Positions 5,817 to 12,006 of a DNA stretch of 12,006 nt are shown here, one piece after another. Under the pieces are notes generated by a model, which saw nothing but the letters and a program-made list of their open reading frames with translations, was not told where the DNA came from and made no database searches. The DNA is taken from the NCBI GenBank assembly GCA_902478865.1, contig CABSNA010000021.1:1-12006 (forward strand), given 5' to 3'. This DNA comes from an uncultured Collinsella sp. (GTDB lineage: Bacteria; Actinomycetota; Coriobacteriia; Coriobacteriales; Coriobacteriaceae). The position numbers and the translations under genes are program-made. How positions within the stretch are numbered: the first letter of the stretch is position 1; each line of letters starts with the position of its first letter.

Positions 5817-7664
5817 ATGTGCGGAATTGTCGGCTACACCGGCTCTGATATTGCAAAGAACATCCTGGTCACAGGCCTCAAGCGTATGGAGTATCGCGGC
5901 TATGACTCCTCGGGCGTCGCGCTCGAGGTGGGCGAGGGCGCCGCGGCGCACCTCGACGTCATCCGCCGCGTGGGCAAGGTCGCGGGCTTGGAGAGCGAGC
6001 TTTCCAACATCGACAGCGACGCTACCTGCGGTATCGGCCACACCCGTTGGGCCACCCACGGCAAGCCCTCCGTCATTAACGCTCACCCCCACACCAGCTG
6101 CGACGGTCGTATCGCCATCGTCCACAACGGCATCATCGAGAACTTCGCCGAGCTGCGCGAAGAGCTGGAGGGCCGCGGCCACCACTTTAAGAGCGAGACC
6201 GATACCGAGGTCTTCGCGCATCTGATCGAAGAGGCTTATGCCGAGACGCACGACCTGATGGCCTCCGTGCGCGAGGCTTGCACCCACGTGGTCGGTGCCT
6301 ATGGTCTGGCCGCCGTGTGCGCTGACGAGCCCGGCGTGATCGCCGTGGCCCGCAAGGATTCCCCGATCGTGGTCGGCGCGGGCGAGACCGGCGCCTATGT
6401 CGCCTCCGACGTCATCGCGCTCATCGACGCCACCCGCGATGTCGTGGTGCTCGAGGACGGTCAGTTTGCCAAGCTTACGCCCGCAGGCGTCGAGTACACC
6501 GACGAGGCCGGCAACGTTATCGAGCCCAAGGTCACCCACATCGACTGGGACCTGGACATGGCAGAAAAGGGCGGTTATCCCGACTTTATGCTCAAGGAGA
6601 TCCACGAGCAGCCGCGCGTCGTGCGCGACACGCTGGTGGGCCGCATGACGCCGGCCGGCGAGCTCGACATCGACGAGCTGGGCCTTTCGCTCGAGGAGCT
6701 CAACGACATCGACCGCGTCTACGTGATCGCTTGCGGCACCAGCTATCACGCTGGCCTCATTGCCAAGAATCTCATTGAGGGCTGGGCTCGCATCCCCACC
6801 GAGGTGGAGGCGGCCAGCGAGTTCCGTTATCGCAACCCCATCATTACGCCGACGACGCTTGTCGTTGCCGTGTCCCAGTCGGGCGAGACGGCCGATACCC
6901 TTGCCGCCATTCGCGATGCGCGCATCAAGGGTGCCAAGGTCTTCGGCATCACCAACGTGGTGGGCAGCCCCGTGGCGCGTGAGAGCGACGGCGTCATCTA
7001 CACCAAGGCCAACAAGGAGATCGCGGTCGCCTCGACCAAGAGCTTCATCGGCCAGGTCGTGAGCCTTACGCTTTTGGCTCTGCTGCTGGCGCAGGTCAAG
7101 TACCGCTTGACCACCAAGCAGGCGCGCATGCTGTTCCGCGAGCTTTCCGATACGGCCGAGCAGATCCAGTGGATTTTGGATACCCAAACCGAGGCCGTGC
7201 ATGAGGCCGCCCTGCTGTGCAAGGACGCGCAGTCGGCGCTGTTCGTGGGCCGTGGCATGGGTGCCGCTATTTCCTACGAGGGCGCGCTCAAGCTCAAAGA
7301 GGTCAGCTACCTGCACGCCGAGGCCTACGCCGCCGGTGAGATGAAGCACGGCCCCATCGCGCTGATCGACCCGGGCTTCCCTGTCATCGCCGTGGCCACC
7401 AAGAGTGCCACCTACGACAAGACCGTGTCGAACCTCATGGAGTGCAAGGCGCGCGGCGCCAAGGTCATCGTCGTTGCCACCGAGGGCGACGAGGAGATCA
7501 ACAAGATCGCCGACTGCATTATCCGCGTGCCAGCAGTCCGCGACGTGTTCAGCCCCATCACGGCGAGCGTCCCGCTGCAGCTGCTCGCCCGCGAGGTCGC
7601 CATCCTGCGCGGCTGCGACGTCGACCAACCCCGAAACCTGGCGAAAAGCGTCACGGTCGAGTAG
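5817..7664 (+). CDS. glmS: Glutamine-fructose-6-phosphate aminotransferase (isomerising)
   Basis: This 615-residue enzyme makes glucosamine-6-phosphate and glutamate from fructose-6-phosphate and glutamine in the cytoplasm, the first step towards UDP-GlcNAc for peptidoglycan. The start at 5817 is fixed by chemistry: MCGIVGY puts the N-terminal nucleophile Cys2 next to Met, and AAGGGA lies at 5803-5808. The class II glutaminase domain (about 2-220) shows GHTRWATHG at 74-82, HNGIIEN at 103-109 and ETDTE at 127-131. SIS domain 1 (about 290-425) has ACGTSYHA at 305-312, SQSGET at 353-358 and ASTKSF at 405-410. SIS domain 2 (about 460-600) has EGALKLKEVSYLHAEAYAAG near 488-507 and EMKHGPIAL to 516. 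The C terminus LAKSVTVE is the family's usual ending. No glmS ribozyme is present upstream; control may act at the TGGTAT cluster. Confidence 0.98.
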   Translation: MCGIVGYTGSDIAKNILVTGLKRMEYRGYDSSGVALEVGEGAAAHLDVIRRVGKVAGLESELSNIDSDATCGIGHTRWATHGKPSVINAHPHTSCDGRIAIVHNGIIENFAELREELEGRGHHFKSETDTEVFAHLIEEAYAETHDLMASVREACTHVVGAYGLAAVCADEPGVIAVARKDSPIVVGAGETGAYVASDVIALIDATRDVVVLEDGQFAKLTPAGVEYTDEAGNVIEPKVTHIDWDLDMAEKGGYPDFMLKEIHEQPRVVRDTLVGRMTPAGELDIDELGLSLEELNDIDRVYVIACGTSYHAGLIAKNLIEGWARIPTEVEAASEFRYRNPIITPTTLVVAVSQSGETADTLAAIRDARIKGAKVFGITNVVGSPVARESDGVIYTKANKEIAVASTKSFIGQVVSLTLLALLLAQVKYRLTTKQARMLFRELSDTAEQIQWILDTQTEAVHEAALLCKDAQSALFVGRGMGAAISYEGALKLKEVSYLHAEAYAAGEMKHGPIALIDPGFPVIAVATKSATYDKTVSNLMECKARGAKVIVVATEGDEEINKIADCIIRVPAVRDVFSPITASVPLQLLAREVAILRGCDVDQPRNLAKSVTVE

Positions 7665-7686
7665 TTGGTTCCGCCGTTCTAGCGAC

Positions 7687-7730
7687 CAAGGCCCGGCTCC
7701 GTTGCAATGGGGCCGGGCCTTGTTGCATTT
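7687..7730 (+). terminator. Rho-independent terminator of glmS
   Basis: AAGGCCCGGCTCC (7688-7700) pairs with GGGGCCGGGCCTT (7709-7721) around an 8-base loop, with one wobble. The stem is followed by the T-rich GTTGCATTT. It begins 22 bases after the glmS stop codon and is immediately followed by repeat copy 4. Confidence 0.88.
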
Positions 7731-7731
7731 G

Positions 7732-7778
7732 CCCAGATAAAACCTGCCAAAATAAACCTGTCCCTTTTTGGCAGGTTA
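7732..7778 (+). repeat. 47-bp interspersed hairpin repeat, copy 4
   Basis: This is the best-paired copy: left arm AACCTGCC (7741-7748) and right arm GGCAGGTT (7770-7777) are exact complements. It starts two bases after the T-rich end of the glmS terminator. Its last three bases, TTA, are the complement of the TAA stop of the leftward GntR gene. It may therefore add a second terminator-like hairpin for that gene: read leftward, the stem contains an A-run rather than a U-run at its start. Confidence 0.88.
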
Positions 7779-8507
7779 GCGGAGCTTGCTGGTCTCGAAG
7801 TACTCGGGGAACTGGTCCAGAACCTCGGTCTGGTTGCGGAACATCATATGCAGGTGCTTGCTGACCAAAAAGCTCGCTTCGATGGGGTCGCGACCGGCGA
7901 TAGCGCGGCGAATCTGCTTGTGCTCGTTCACGATGTCCTGATTGTCGAGAACCTGCGTGGCAGCGCGCAGCCAGCGGAAGCGCTCCAGGTCAGCATTGGT
8001 CTCTTCGAGCCACGACCACACGGTGCTGCGACATGCGATGCTAAAAATCATGTGATGCATGAGGTTGTCGCTCAAAAAGAAGCCGATGCGATCCTCTTCG
8101 GCCATGGCCTTTTCCTGCAGCACGATGGAGCGGTCGAGCTGCTCGATGCCGGCCGACGTGGCGCGCGCACAGCACTCCACAATCACCTGCTTTTCCAGAT
8201 GCTCGCGGATGTAACAGGCACTCTCGGCAAGGGTGAGGTTGATGGGTGAGACGTAGGTGCCGCTCTGGGGCACGGTGCGCACCAGGCCTTCCTGCGCCAA
8301 GCGAACCAAAGCCTCGCGCACGGGCGTGCGCCCCATATCCAGGTCGTCGCAAAGTTGCTTGACGCCCAGCTTTTCGCCCGGCTTGTAGTCCAGGTAGACG
8401 ATTTTGCGTCGAATGGTGTGGTAGGACTGGTCCTGTAGGCTCGTTTCCTGCTCGCCGACGTGCATCGATTCTTCCATAGCGCCTCGCAACTGTTCTATCA
8501 AACTCAT
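7776..8507 (-). CDS. GntR-family regulator with FCD effector domain
   Basis: The protein has up to 243 residues. A GntR winged helix-turn-helix covers about residues 27-89, with YKPGEKLGVKQLCDDLDMGRT followed by PVREALVRLAQEGLV and the wing VPQSGTYVSPI. An FCD-type ligand domain spans about 95-220, with the metal-binding pattern Asp147-x3-His151, His196 and His218. FCD regulators usually sense small carboxylates and bind DNA as dimers. The ATG at 8507 has no clear ribosome site. The in-frame ATG at 8477 has GCGAGG just upstream (about 8482-8487) and would trim ten residues without touching the HTH, so it may be the real start. The gene is divergent from yeiH, its most likely target, and convergent with glmS. 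Its stop codon lies in repeat copy 4. Confidence 0.9.
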   Translation of the reverse strand: MSLIEQLRGAMEESMHVGEQETSLQDQSYHTIRRKIVYLDYKPGEKLGVKQLCDDLDMGRTPVREALVRLAQEGLVRTVPQSGTYVSPINLTLAESACYIREHLEKQVIVECCARATSAGIEQLDRSIVLQEKAMAEEDRIGFFLSDNLMHHMIFSIACRSTVWSWLEETNADLERFRWLRAATQVLDNQDIVNEHKQIRRAIAGRDPIEASFLVSKHLHMMFRNQTEVLDQFPEYFETSKLR

Positions 8508-8670
8508 ATGTCAGTTGTTAATTATGCCGCGAATCAGCTCTCCGCGGTGGGTAATTCGGCTGTTGCCTGAGAACTATTGCGGCATCTTAGTCTGTGTTTG
8601 CGCAAGGCTGCGCTCAATGTTGCCGTATCATAAGCCGTCGCAAACGTGAAATAGAAAGAAGGAATCCCAT
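8508..8670. promoter_or_regulatory. Divergent control region between the GntR gene and yeiH
   Basis: This 163-base region should carry both promoters and any GntR operator. The palindrome TTGCGCAA (8598-8605) is the best short operator candidate. A -10-like TATCAT lies at 8626-8631 on the yeiH side without a well-spaced -35. The yeiH ribosome site AGAAGGA is at 8657-8663. No gene is seen. Confidence 0.35.
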
Positions 8671-9705
8671 ATGCAACTGGCAAATATCGTACGCGAGCGC
8701 TGGAAAGGCGTCTTGTTCTGCCTGATCATCGCTACCCCCGCGACGTTGCTCGGCAAACAGATTGAGATGGTCGGCGGGCCGGTATTCGCCATCCTTTTTG
8801 GCATGGTCCTGGCGCTCGTCTTTCCCAAGAATCGTCGCGAACCGCTCGCCGCCGGCGTTACCTATACGTCCAAAAAAGTCTTGCAGTACGCGGTTATCCT
8901 GCTTGGCTTTGGCATGAACCTCTCCCAGATTCTGTCCAAGGGCGCCCAGTCGCTGCCGATTATCGTGGCGACGATCTCGACCTCGCTCGTCATCGCCTTT
9001 GTGCTCTGCCGCGTTATGAACGTGCCGGGCAAGATCGCGACGCTTGTGGGTGTGGGTTCGTCGATTTGCGGCGGTTCTGCCATCGCCGCGACCGCACCCG
9101 TCATCGATGCCGACGATCGCGAGATTGCCCAGGCTATTTCGGTCATCTTCCTGTTTAACGTTATCGCGGCGCTCGTGTTTCCGACGCTCGGCGGCATGCT
9201 CGGGCTGACCAATGAGGGCTTTGGCCTGTTTGCCGGTACCGCCATCAACGACACCTCGTCGGTAACGGCTGCGGCGAGCGCCTGGGACAGCATGCATCCC
9301 GGCGCAAATGTGCTCGAAAGCGCCACGGTGGTCAAGCTCACCAGGACGCTGGCCATTATTCCCATCACGTTGGTCCTCGCATGCTGGCAGATGCATCTGG
9401 CACGCAAGGCCGGCGGTGACGCCAAAAGCACGTTCTCGCTTAAACGTGCGTTTCCCATGTTTGTGCTGTTCTTTGTGCTGGCGAGCGTGATCACCACGGT
9501 GCTCCAGCTTCCCGCGTCCATCACGGCGCCCATCAAGGAGCTGTCGAAGTTCTTTATTGTGATGGCCATGGCGGCTATTGGTTTTAATACCGATATCGTC
9601 GAGCTGGTCAAAAAGGGCGGCAAGCCCATCGCATTGGGCTTTTGCTGCTGGATTGGCATTGCGTGCATGAGTTTGGGAATGCAACACGTACTGGGAATCT
9701 GGTAG
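8671..9705 (+). CDS. yeiH: YeiH-family putative sulfate exporter (integral membrane protein)
   Basis: This 344-residue polytopic membrane protein matches the YeiH/UPF0324 family in length and signatures: GSSICGGSAIAATAP at 129-143 and GTAINDTSSVTAA at 189-201, a paired internal-repeat pattern. About nine to ten hydrophobic segments are visible, for example near 13-29, 36-51, 71-84, 95-113, 153-170, 224-240, 261-279, 291-305 and 318-338. Family members are annotated as putative sulfate exporters; experimental support is limited and the substrate here is unproven. The ATG at 8671 has AGAAGGA seven bases upstream. It is divergent from the GntR/FCD regulator and is followed after 266 bases by the degenerate activator-like regulator, either of which could control it. 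No clear U-tract terminator follows. Confidence 0.88.
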   Translation: MQLANIVRERWKGVLFCLIIATPATLLGKQIEMVGGPVFAILFGMVLALVFPKNRREPLAAGVTYTSKKVLQYAVILLGFGMNLSQILSKGAQSLPIIVATISTSLVIAFVLCRVMNVPGKIATLVGVGSSICGGSAIAATAPVIDADDREIAQAISVIFLFNVIAALVFPTLGGMLGLTNEGFGLFAGTAINDTSSVTAAASAWDSMHPGANVLESATVVKLTRTLAIIPITLVLACWQMHLARKAGGDAKSTFSLKRAFPMFVLFFVLASVITTVLQLPASITAPIKELSKFFIVMAMAAIGFNTDIVELVKKGGKPIALGFCCWIGIACMSLGMQHVLGIW

Positions 9706-9751
9706 AGAAGTAGCTTGTTTGCGTGCTGGTTGCTGGTGAGCGCATTCTCAC

Positions 9752-9846
9752 GGTGGAGCGATAGGAGCTCTTGCGGGTATGGCTTGTCCGCAGGTTTATA
9801 AGTCCCGAAGAGCTCTTATCGCCCCGCCAGGATGGCGATGCGGGGC
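9752..9846. other. Long imperfect hairpin with a mutually exclusive downstream stem
   Basis: Bases 9752-9777 pair with 9804-9828 over 24 base pairs (two wobbles), one A-C mismatch and one bulged G, around a 26-base loop. A second stem, GCCCCGC (9821-9827) with GCGGGGC (9840-9846), reuses the outer end of the first right arm, so the two cannot both form fully. GCGG (9773-9776) and CCGC (9788-9791) could also pair inside the loop. There is no U-run after either stem. It lies between yeiH and the next regulator gene. It could be a structured leader or small RNA, or a decayed inverted-repeat element. I recognise no known RNA family. Confidence 0.55.
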
Positions 9847-9971
9847 AACACCTATACTCGCAGGACGGCGCTTTCTGCCCTATAGTGTTTGGTGAGCAAT
9901 ATCGTTCAATTTTGAAACACTCGGTCGTGCGACCGTCGGCGGCTGCATGTCGCCGCGGACAGGGGCAAATC

Positions 9972-11189
9972 ATGGATAGCGATGCCAAGCTGAACATCTT
10001 GACCGAGGCCCTGGCTGCTGCCGGGGCCTCGGCATTGGCAATCGATGCGCGTGGGGACGTCGCGATCTCGACCATGAATGACGCGGCGCTTGAGCGGGAT
10101 GTGGCGGCTTTTGTAGCTGAGCGCCTCGACCGTATAGGAGACGGCGCGCGTCTGGTTATGGGGCGTGCGGGTGCGCGCCTGAGCCTGACCGTTCGCCCCA
10201 CCGACAAAGAGGGCGGGGGGCTTTGGGTCGTCGTGGTCCGCGAGGTGCGCGGTGCCGCGGCGCATGCGGGCATCGAGTGGCTCAACGCCGACGAAGTTGA
10301 GGCCCGCTACGAATCGAGCGCGTACGGCATCGTTGAGGGGGCGGCCTCGGTGGCTGCGCCGGTTGCAGAGAGTTACGCGCGCGGTGTGCCTCTTATGCTC
10401 GAGGGCGAGCTGGGAGCGGGTCAGGTCGAGATCGCCAAGCGCCTCTATCTGGACGGTCCTTTTGCCGATCAGCCCTTTGTTTCCGTTGCGCTCGATGAGC
10501 TCACCGAGCGCGGTTGGCGCCATGTACTCAAAAGCGTCGAATCGCCGTTGTTCCAAATGGGGCTGACCCTTTGCATTGAGGGCTGGAACGCGGTTGGCCC
10601 CCAGCGCCTCCGCGAGCTGGTCTCCACGATGACCGACACCGCGTTGGCGACGCGCTGCCATGTGGTGCTGACGGCGAATGACATGCCGGGCGGCGGCGAA
10701 AGTGATCAAGCCGCCTTTGTGACCGAGCGCTTCGCCTGTGCGGTGAGCGTCGCGCCGGCAATCGCCGAGCAGGGAGCCGCGTCGACGAAGGTCGCGCGCT
10801 ATTTGGAATATCTCGCTGATGCATTTGGGACGGCAGCGCCCACGCTGTCTGCCGCGGCGACGAAGACGCTCGATGCTTACCGCTGGCCGCGCAACTATCT
10901 GCAGCTCCGCGAGGTCTCGGAACGACTGTATATATTGGTGGGGACGGGCACGGTGGACCGCGCTGTGGCGGAGGAAGTGCTCGCCCAAGAGGACGTGATT
11001 AAGACCGCAACCTTTGGCGCCCCGACGCTTGAAAGTGACCTGTATATCCTGCGACCGCTGGCCGATACCGAGCGAGATATCGCGCATCTGGTTGTAGACC
11101 ATCTCCACGGCAACCGAACCCGTGCGGCGGAGGTGCTGGGCATAAGCCGTACAACGCTGTGGCGCTTGCTGAAGGACGATGACCGTTGA
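9972..11189 (+). CDS. Degenerate sigma-54-activator-like regulator with Fis-type HTH
   Basis: The protein has 405 residues. The start at 9972 follows AGGGG (9961-9965); the frame is open to 9771, but that part is the hairpin region and gives no protein-like sequence. Residues 1-95 may be a small sensory domain (PAS-like at best). Residues about 112-335 align by eye with the AAA+ domain of bacterial enhancer-binding proteins. In it, Walker A reads GELGAGQ (145-151) with Gln for the essential Lys. Walker B reads LCIEG (200-204) instead of LFLDE. The GAFTGA loop is absent because the segment between them is shortened. YRWPRN (303-308) echoes the usual YxWPGN. The Fis-type HTH is intact (about 370-400: NRTRAAEVLGISRTTLWRLLK). 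It probably binds DNA without hydrolysing ATP or remodelling sigma-54, much as TyrR-type proteins act with the housekeeping sigma. Its likely targets are neighbours such as yeiH; this is inferred. Confidence 0.82.
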   Translation: MDSDAKLNILTEALAAAGASALAIDARGDVAISTMNDAALERDVAAFVAERLDRIGDGARLVMGRAGARLSLTVRPTDKEGGGLWVVVVREVRGAAAHAGIEWLNADEVEARYESSAYGIVEGAASVAAPVAESYARGVPLMLEGELGAGQVEIAKRLYLDGPFADQPFVSVALDELTERGWRHVLKSVESPLFQMGLTLCIEGWNAVGPQRLRELVSTMTDTALATRCHVVLTANDMPGGGESDQAAFVTERFACAVSVAPAIAEQGAASTKVARYLEYLADAFGTAAPTLSAAATKTLDAYRWPRNYLQLREVSERLYILVGTGTVDRAVAEEVLAQEDVIKTATFGAPTLESDLYILRPLADTERDIAHLVVDHLHGNRTRAAEVLGISRTTLWRLLKDDDR

Positions 11190-11200
11190 GCGAGGCGCCC

Positions 11201-11229
11201 GTGACCGCACGCGACGCGTGTGCTACAGT
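11201..11229 (+). promoter_or_regulatory. Probable promoter of the one-helix membrane protein gene
   Basis: GTGACC (11201-11206) and TACAGT (11224-11229) are 17 bases apart, and TG at 11221-11222 makes an extended -10. Transcription would start near 11236, 38 bases before the ATG at 11274. That argues against a GTG start at 11220. Confidence 0.55.
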
Positions 11230-11273
11230 CCAAAGCGTTATTGTTTCGATTTGGTTACGGCGTGCGAGGGCAT

Positions 11274-11849
11274 ATGGCTGAGACTTCAAAACCGAGCCGC
11301 AGAAGGCGGAGTGCCGCGCCGGTCAACCGACGCACAACATCGGTGACGTGGGGCAAACACGCCTCGGGGTTTGATGGCTCGTTCAAGCGCACTAAATACG
11401 GCTATCCTTCGGCAAGCGCCCGCTTGGCAATGCAGGCAGAGTCCTCGCTGTGGGGCCGCAAACGCGTGGTGGGCTCAAAGCTCAAGCACGACGGAACGCT
11501 CGGCTACATCAGCCGCGGGGCGGCTCGCCGCAGCGGGCTCAATCCCGCCGGCTGGCATCGCTACGTGCCGATCGTGGCCGCCGTTGCAGTGATCGTCATC
11601 GCGCTCGCTGCGCTCGGATATGCCGGCGGTGGCGCCAACTTGGACGCAATGTTTAAATCGCCCGAGCTCGCGCATGTAGGTACAGAAGTTGTCGAGGGCG
11701 CTCAGGCCCAGACGAGCGTCGCGCCCCAGCGCGGTATCGTTGCGGCGGCCTCCACCATCGCCGATGCGCAAAAGGACGAAGACAAGCAAGGCGACGAAGC
11801 CGAAACGACCCAGACAAGCGAAGCGACGACAACTCAAATATCAACATAG
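11274..11849 (+). CDS. Single-pass membrane protein of unknown function
   Basis: The protein has 191 residues and I do not recognise the family. The N-terminal part (about 1-96) is strongly basic, with RRRR at 9-12 and many Arg, Lys and Gly residues (SFKRTKYGYPSASAR near 36-50). One hydrophobic helix lies at about 97-118 (YVPIVAAVAVIVIALAALGY). The C-terminal 70 residues are Ala, Gln, Thr, Glu and Asp-rich, low in complexity and probably outside the cell. The positive-inside rule puts the basic half in the cytoplasm, where it could contact nucleic acid or acidic lipids; this is inference. The start at 11274 has GAGGG at 11266-11270. It has its own promoter and a downstream hairpin terminator, so it appears to be a single-gene unit. 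Confidence 0.7.
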   Translation: MAETSKPSRRRRSAAPVNRRTTSVTWGKHASGFDGSFKRTKYGYPSASARLAMQAESSLWGRKRVVGSKLKHDGTLGYISRGAARRSGLNPAGWHRYVPIVAAVAVIVIALAALGYAGGGANLDAMFKSPELAHVGTEVVEGAQAQTSVAPQRGIVAAASTIADAQKDEDKQGDEAETTQTSEATTTQIST

Positions 11850-11852
11850 CTT

Positions 11853-11885
11853 GCCGGCAGAAGGGGACGTTCCTTTTCTGCCGGC
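11853..11885. terminator. Palindromic hairpin between convergent genes, terminator or REP-like
   Basis: GCCGGCAGAAGGGG (11853-11866) pairs with CCTTTTCTGCCGGC (11872-11885) over 14 positions, two of them G-T wobbles, around a 5-base loop ACGTT. It lies 4 bases after the rightward stop and 19 bases after the leftward stop of the last gene. No U-run follows the stem. The GGGGACGTTCC core resembles palindromes found with REP-associated (Y1) transposases in many genomes, so it may be a resident repeat serving as a terminator. Confidence 0.6.
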
Positions 11886-11904
11886 AGCTTGGGACACTCC
11901 TGCG

Positions 11905-12006
11905 CTACTTGACGTACACCACGTTGTTGCGGCGCGGCTTTGCCTCGGGTAGCGTGTCCTCGGCGTAGCCAAGAATGCAGTTACCGACACCGCGCAGGCT
12001 GCCGTC
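11905..12006 (-). CDS. C-terminal end of a leftward gene, possibly a nitroreductase (partial)
   Basis: Read leftward from the window edge, a frame of 33 codons ends in TAG at 11905-11907. The segment GNCILGYAEDTLPEAKPRR followed by NNVVYVK resembles the end of nitroreductase-family flavoproteins, where an LGYP-like turn is followed by a Lys-Pro-Arg stretch and a short final strand. Only the tail is present, so the family call is weak, but the codon pattern and the position of the terminator hairpin support a real gene. Confidence 0.5.
   Translation of the reverse strand, partial: DGSLRGVGNCILGYAEDTLPEAKPRRNNVVYVK

Noticed and set aside
5502..7628. Very long leftward open frame continuing upstream of the LacI-family gene across the glmS region
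   Set aside because: It is the antisense shadow of glmS. The product is low in complexity and rich in Gly, Asp and His, whereas the sense strand encodes a full GlmS with all catalytic motifs. The LacI gene has its own ribosome site and start at 5501.
9771..9971. Longer N terminus for the activator-like regulator
   Set aside because: The added 67 codons run through the long hairpin, lack a ribosome site and give no domain-like sequence. AGGGG before 9972 fits the shorter form.

Overview
The window looks like a chromosomal segment of a GC-rich Gram-positive bacterium. The best guess is a gut Coriobacteriia member such as Collinsella. This rests on GC-rich coding with strong AGGAG-type ribosome sites, on the gene set, and on short interspersed hairpin repeats of a kind I associate with that group; it is inference, not a database match. 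Nine genes are complete and one is cut at each edge. No tRNA, rRNA, CRISPR array or transposase gene is visible.

Left part (1-2545): the start of a leftward secreted or membrane-anchored protein, a 394-base intergenic stretch, and a 566-residue AlbA_2/GHKL-ATPase-like/winged-helix regulator. The regulator is preceded by seven copies of a TTAGAGAG half-site, two of which form a perfect 24-bp palindrome over its promoter. The gene lies between two directly repeated copies of a 47-bp hairpin repeat and looks less GC-rich than its neighbours.

Middle (2546-5501): leftward larE (sulfur insertion for the nickel-pincer cofactor) diverges from a HAD phosphatase of the beta-phosphoglucomutase type. 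A strong bidirectional terminator separates that gene from a convergent LacI-family repressor.

Centre-right (5502-8507): the LacI gene diverges from glmS (glucosamine-6-phosphate synthase). The shared intergenic region holds a third repeat copy, a candidate LacI operator and a TGGTAT inverted-repeat cluster in front of glmS. glmS ends in a canonical terminator. A fourth repeat copy follows and supplies the stop codon of a convergent GntR/FCD regulator.

Right part (8508-12006): the GntR gene diverges from a YeiH-family membrane protein. Next comes a 266-base gap holding a roughly 25-bp imperfect hairpin with a mutually exclusive partner. The gene after it encodes a degenerate sigma-54-activator-like protein: its Walker A lysine, Walker B glutamate and GAFTGA loop are gone but its Fis-type HTH is intact. 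An unrecognised one-helix membrane protein follows, then a palindromic terminator and the tail of a leftward gene, possibly a nitroreductase.

Four of the complete genes are transcriptional regulators next to transport or metabolic genes, so this reads as a set of small, separately regulated units. The most unusual points are the half-site array, the 47-bp repeat family that touches gene and promoter boundaries, the ATPase-dead activator and the switch-like hairpin in its leader.
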